NCBI GenBank assembly: GCA_045106735.1
Contig: JBGCEZ010000039.1
Location: forward strand, 32,512 to 96,511
Origin: JBGCEZ01 sp045106735
Lineage (GTDB): Bacteria; Planctomycetota; Phycisphaerae; Phycisphaerales; SM1A02
Reading direction: 5' to 3'
Length of the DNA: 64,000 bases
Below are positions 61,020 through 64,000 of this stretch, in pieces. Within the stretch, counting starts at the first letter, position 1, and each line of letters begins with the position of its first letter. The position numbers and the translations under genes were made by a program. The notes beneath the pieces are model-generated. The model worked only from the letters and a program-made list of their open reading frames with translations, was not told the origin of the DNA and did no database searches.

Positions 61020-62051
61020 CTGTGTTTCGGCCGAAGCCTGAGCTTCGATCCAAGCACCCGCCCGCTCGTGACCGAGTGTCCGCGCCTTCTCGGCCCACAC
61101 GATCGCTTCCTCGCCCTCGCCCGTACGCTGCAGCCACAACGCTGCTTCAAACGCGAGCAAGGCATCGCCCGGTTCACGCTCGGCGGCGTCGATGTACCGC
61201 GACGCTGCATCACCCGGCCGACCCAACATCCCGTAGCACTCGGCGAGCAGTTTCAGCGTTTCAGGCTCGTCTAAAACCTGCTGCGGCATCGCGCTCAACA
61301 AATCCAATGCGCGTTCTGGATCACCCGCACGCTTGCGGACCTTTGCTTCCATCAAAACCCACGCCGGCTCGTTTGGTTCGAGTTGCCGTGCACGCTCGGC
61401 CTGCTGGGCCGCGATCCCCAAGTTGTTTTCATTCAACGCGATCTGGGCATACATGCCCCACACCTCAGCGCGGTCTGGCGCGAGACGACCCGCCAATGCG
61501 AGCGCCGCTTTGGCTTCGCTCCACTGACTCAACTTCATCCGTGCGCTCGCCAAATACAACGGAAACTCTGGCGTGTTCGGATCGGCACGCATCGCCTGTT
61601 CATAGTGCTCAGCCGCCCGTTGAGGACGCTGCGACATGCTTGCCAGCGTGCCTGCTGCAAAGTACGCACGAGCGGGCACCGCACCCGCATCGATCGCTGC
61701 CGCATACTGGTCGTATGCCTCGCTCCAACGTTCGCGGGTCATCAGATAGTCACCAAACGACAGCCGCAGATCCTGATCACTCGGGAACTTCCGGACCGCT
61801 TCAGCCATCACCCGTTCGGCGCCGACAAAGTTCTCGTCTTTGACCAGCTGCTGGACAGACGCGAGCACCGCCTCGACGGTTTCCATGCTCGCCAGACCAT
61901 CTTCGATCATTGGCTCGACCGGGACTTGGGACGGCTGGGTTGACACCCTGTACAGCGTCCAACCGGCAAACCCGGCCCCGCCCAGTGCAAGCACCGCCAG
62001 CAACACCCCAAACACCCGCCCCGATCCCGTTCTTGCAGTCACTCTGGTCAT
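61014..62051 (-). CDS. membrane-anchored TPR protein
   Basis: A 345-residue protein with one N-terminal membrane helix (FGVLLAVLALGGAGFAGWTL, about 14-34) and eight or so TPR-like repeats, for example SEAYDQYAAAIDAGAVPARA and QRAAEHYEQAMRADPNTPE. The repeats would be periplasmic and probably bind other proteins. ATG 62051 is chosen; GTG 62069 in frame is an alternative. AAGGTG precedes the ATG closely. It is divergent from valS with a 66-base gap. Confidence 0.8.
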   Translation of the reverse strand: MTRVTARTGSGRVFGVLLAVLALGGAGFAGWTLYRVSTQPSQVPVEPMIEDGLASMETVEAVLASVQQLVKDENFVGAERVMAEAVRKFPSDQDLRLSFGDYLMTRERWSEAYDQYAAAIDAGAVPARAYFAAGTLASMSQRPQRAAEHYEQAMRADPNTPEFPLYLASARMKLSQWSEAKAALALAGRLAPDRAEVWGMYAQIALNENNLGIAAQQAERARQLEPNEPAWVLMEAKVRKRAGDPERALDLLSAMPQQVLDEPETLKLLAECYGMLGRPGDAASRYIDAAEREPGDALLAFEAALWLQRTGEGEEAIVWAEKARTLGHERAGAWIEAQASAETQP

Positions 62052-62117
62052 ACACACCTTATCGGCCACCCCTACGATCCGGTTCCAACGCGATACACCC
62101 TTTCCGAGCCAATTCCT

Positions 62118-64000
62118 ATGACCACCACGCCCCCCGCCAACTCAGACCAGACCGACGCCCCCGCCCCCCTCGCCAAGGCCTACCGCCCCACCGAGACCGA
62201 GCCGGCCGTCTGGTCCAAGTGGCTCGACGCCAACGCCTTCCACGCCGATCCCGACCGCGTCATCAGCGGCGACGCCCCCCCCTACTCCATCCTCATCCCC
62301 CCGCCCAACGTCACCGCCGCCCTCCACCTCGGGCACGCGCTCAACAACACCATCCAGGACATCCTCATCCGCGCCCACCGCATGAAGGGCTTCGAGACCC
62401 TCTGGATGCCCGGCACCGACCACGCCGGCATCGCCACCCAGACCATGGTCGACAAACGCCTCCGCGAAGCAGGCGAGCCCGCGCTCGCCGAGCACCGCAA
62501 GCTCGAAGCCGAGGGCCACAACGGCCGCGAAAAGTTCACCGCCAAAGTCCAAGCCTTCAAAGACGAGTTCGAGACCCGCATCACCGACCAACTCAAAGCC
62601 ATGGGCTGCTCGTGCGACTACGAACGCCAACGCTTCACCATGGACGAGGTCTGCGCGAGAGCCGTCCGCGAAGCGTTCTTCCGCTTGTTCAAAGACGGCC
62701 TCATCGAACGCGGGAAGCGCCTCGTTAACTGGGACCCCGTCACCCAGACCGCGCTGGCCGACGACGAGGTCGAGATGGAAGAAGTCGAAGGCTCCTTCTG
62801 GTACCTCCGCTACCCCCTCGTCGACGACCAAGGCAACGAGACCGACGAATACGTCACCGTCGCCACCACCCGACCCGAGACCTACTTCGGCGACACCGGC
62901 GTGGCCGTCAATCCCAGCGACCCCAAGCACGCCAAGCTCATCGGGCGCAAGGTCAAGCTCCCGTTCGTCGGCCGCATCATCCCCATCGTCGGCGATGACT
63001 ACGTCGTCATGGCCGACCCCGAGTCCTCCGACTCCAAAGCCAAGTACGCGTCCGGCTTCCTCAAGGTCACGCCCGCCCACGATCCCAACGACTGGCTGAT
63101 CGGGCAACGCCACAACCTCGATGTCATCAACATCATGGCGCCCGACGCCTCCATCTCCGACCAGCACGGCTGGGAAGACGTCGGCGACGCCCAACGCTTC
63201 GTCGGTCTCTCACGCGAGGACGCAAGGACCGCCGTCGAATCCGCCTTCCGCGACGCCGACCTGCTCGAAGCCAAGAAGCCCTACTCGCACAGCGTCGGGC
63301 ACAGCTACCGCAGCCACGCCGCCATCGAGCCCTACCTCAGCGACCAGTGGTACTGCCGCGTCACCGACGACAAACTCCGCGGCAACGCCCAGCGCGCCGT
63401 CGTCGCCGACCAACGCACCGACAAGTCCATCGCCGAGTGGCCAGCGTCCAAGCCCGACGCCGAGCAAGGCGACGGGCGTATGACCTTCCACCCCGCCCGC
63501 TACGCCAAGACCTACGAAACCTGGCACGACAACTTGAGAGACTGGTGCATCAGCCGCCAACTCTGGTGGGGACACCGGATCCCGATCTGGAGCGGAATCA
63601 TCGTCGACTACACAGACGAGTTCAATGCGCTCACAAGCTCGATCAACCAGTTAGCCGAGGCCAATCGAATTGCTTTTGCCATCGGATCTGACCCAGAAGA
63701 CCCAGAAGACCCAGAACAACCTGTAGATCAGGATGGCTACCTAGACGGCGGTAATTTTGCATCATTCTGTGTGCGCGATCCAAGTGATACAGAAGCAATC
63801 GTTCTGCTAGAAAACGCAGGTTTTGTCCAAGACCCCGACGTCCTCGCCACCTGGTTCTCCAGCGCCCTCTGCCCGCTGAGCACGACGGGCTGGCCCGACG
63901 CGTCGGCCGCCGCTTCCGGCACGGGCATCGAAGACTTCACCAAGCTGCTCTCGGCTTTCAACCCATCCTCCACCCTCACCACCGCCCGCGAGATCATCAC
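62118..64000 (+). CDS. valS: valyl-tRNA synthetase, N-terminal part
   Basis: Class I synthetase charging tRNA-Val. The frame runs off the window after 627 codons. The HIGH-type motif HLGH is in PPPNVTAALHLGHALNNTIQ, followed by MPGTDHAGIATQ. The editing domain follows (WYLRYP, then TTRPETYFGDTGVAV). The second half of the Rossmann fold has SRQLWWGHRIPIW and DPDVLATWFSSAL. Between these two lies an insert of about 75 residues (63600-63824) that is AT-rich and contains three Asp-Pro-Glu repeats; Escherichia coli ValRS has a shorter segment there. The KMSKS motif lies beyond the window end. The ATG at 62118 has no clear ribosome site (GAGCCAATTCCT). Confidence 0.95.
   Translation, partial: MTTTPPANSDQTDAPAPLAKAYRPTETEPAVWSKWLDANAFHADPDRVISGDAPPYSILIPPPNVTAALHLGHALNNTIQDILIRAHRMKGFETLWMPGTDHAGIATQTMVDKRLREAGEPALAEHRKLEAEGHNGREKFTAKVQAFKDEFETRITDQLKAMGCSCDYERQRFTMDEVCARAVREAFFRLFKDGLIERGKRLVNWDPVTQTALADDEVEMEEVEGSFWYLRYPLVDDQGNETDEYVTVATTRPETYFGDTGVAVNPSDPKHAKLIGRKVKLPFVGRIIPIVGDDYVVMADPESSDSKAKYASGFLKVTPAHDPNDWLIGQRHNLDVINIMAPDASISDQHGWEDVGDAQRFVGLSREDARTAVESAFRDADLLEAKKPYSHSVGHSYRSHAAIEPYLSDQWYCRVTDDKLRGNAQRAVVADQRTDKSIAEWPASKPDAEQGDGRMTFHPARYAKTYETWHDNLRDWCISRQLWWGHRIPIWSGIIVDYTDEFNALTSSINQLAEANRIAFAIGSDPEDPEDPEQPVDQDGYLDGGNFASFCVRDPSDTEAIVLLENAGFVQDPDVLATWFSSALCPLSTTGWPDASAAASGTGIEDFTKLLSAFNPSSTLTTAREII
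63600..63824 (+). other. AT-rich insert inside valS
   Basis: By my count 43 of 74 codons here end in A or T, against almost none in the flanking valS codons. The insert includes a 9-bp repeat GACCCAGAA three times (Asp-Pro-Glu). The reading frame stays open and rejoins the conserved DPDVLATWFSS block. Confidence 0.75.

Noticed and set aside
62142..63194. 350-codon minus-strand frame opposite valS
   Set aside because: ValRS motifs are unambiguous on the plus strand in a frame that runs off the window end; the antisense is a shadow.

Overview
The window reads as a chromosomal segment of a high-GC planctomycete, most likely class Phycisphaerae. The clues are a PEP-CTERM-like protein with a Pro-Ala-Pro-Ala tail, a secreted beta-helix protein ending in a Cys-Pro/Asp-Asn-Asp-Gly dockerin-like module, a CRTAC1/ASPIC-type lipoprotein, TPR lipoproteins, and CheB-CheR-PAS fusion sensors. 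A TorF-type porin, a secretin and a two-partner secretion pair point to a diderm envelope. The taxon is an inference from gene content; no rRNA is present.

Layout. 0-7 kb: end of a CPBP protease, GNAT acetyltransferase, outer-membrane porin, PEP-CTERM-like protein, and a TPR-lipoprotein/CRTAC1-lipoprotein pair. 7-19.5 kb: mdh, gmk, a DUF1573 protein, CheB-CheR-PAS sensor 1, a beta-helix exoprotein, a hybrid histidine kinase, a LURP-one-like protein and tRNA-Cys. 20-31 kb: a lipoprotein, a DegP/DegQ-type protease, the ResB/CcsA cytochrome c maturation pair, a DUF2314/DUF2007 pair and carA. 32-40 kb: a secretin with a polyglycine linker, a STAS / anti-sigma-type kinase / YiiX-like hydrolase module, a second CPBP protease and rpsT. 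41-47 kb: a two-partner secretion system (TpsB then TpsA), a small lipoprotein and tRNA-Arg. 48-54 kb: a VTT membrane protein, then a signalling island made of a CheB-CheR-PAS-histidine kinase, a small receiver protein, a sigma-region-4-only protein and a CsrA-receiver fusion. 55-58.7 kb: pdhA-pdhB-pdhC. 58.7-64 kb: small membrane proteins, prfB with its programmed frameshift, two tiny overlapping genes, a TPR protein and the first part of valS.

The most exciting candidate is the 48.8-54.3 kb island. A receiver domain is fused to the C-terminus of an apparently intact CsrA RNA-binding domain (53672-54262), next to a histidine kinase fused to CheB/CheR, a second stand-alone receiver, and a protein that is only sigma region 4. 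Together they could form a phosphorelay whose output is phosphorylation-controlled post-transcriptional regulation. This is a hypothesis from architecture and proximity.

Three window-wide patterns stand out. (1) Several genes have a TANNNT-like box 6-7 nt before the start codon and no Shine-Dalgarno sequence (gmk, CheB-CheR 1, the LURP-one gene, the DUF2314 gene, the 58.7 kb gene, probably carA), which suggests leaderless transcripts. (2) Many longer intergenic gaps hold a short tandem repeat with its own unit length (4, 6, 11, 12 or 14 bp). (3) From about 58.5 kb onward codon use and base composition change, so horizontal acquisition or an assembly join should be considered.
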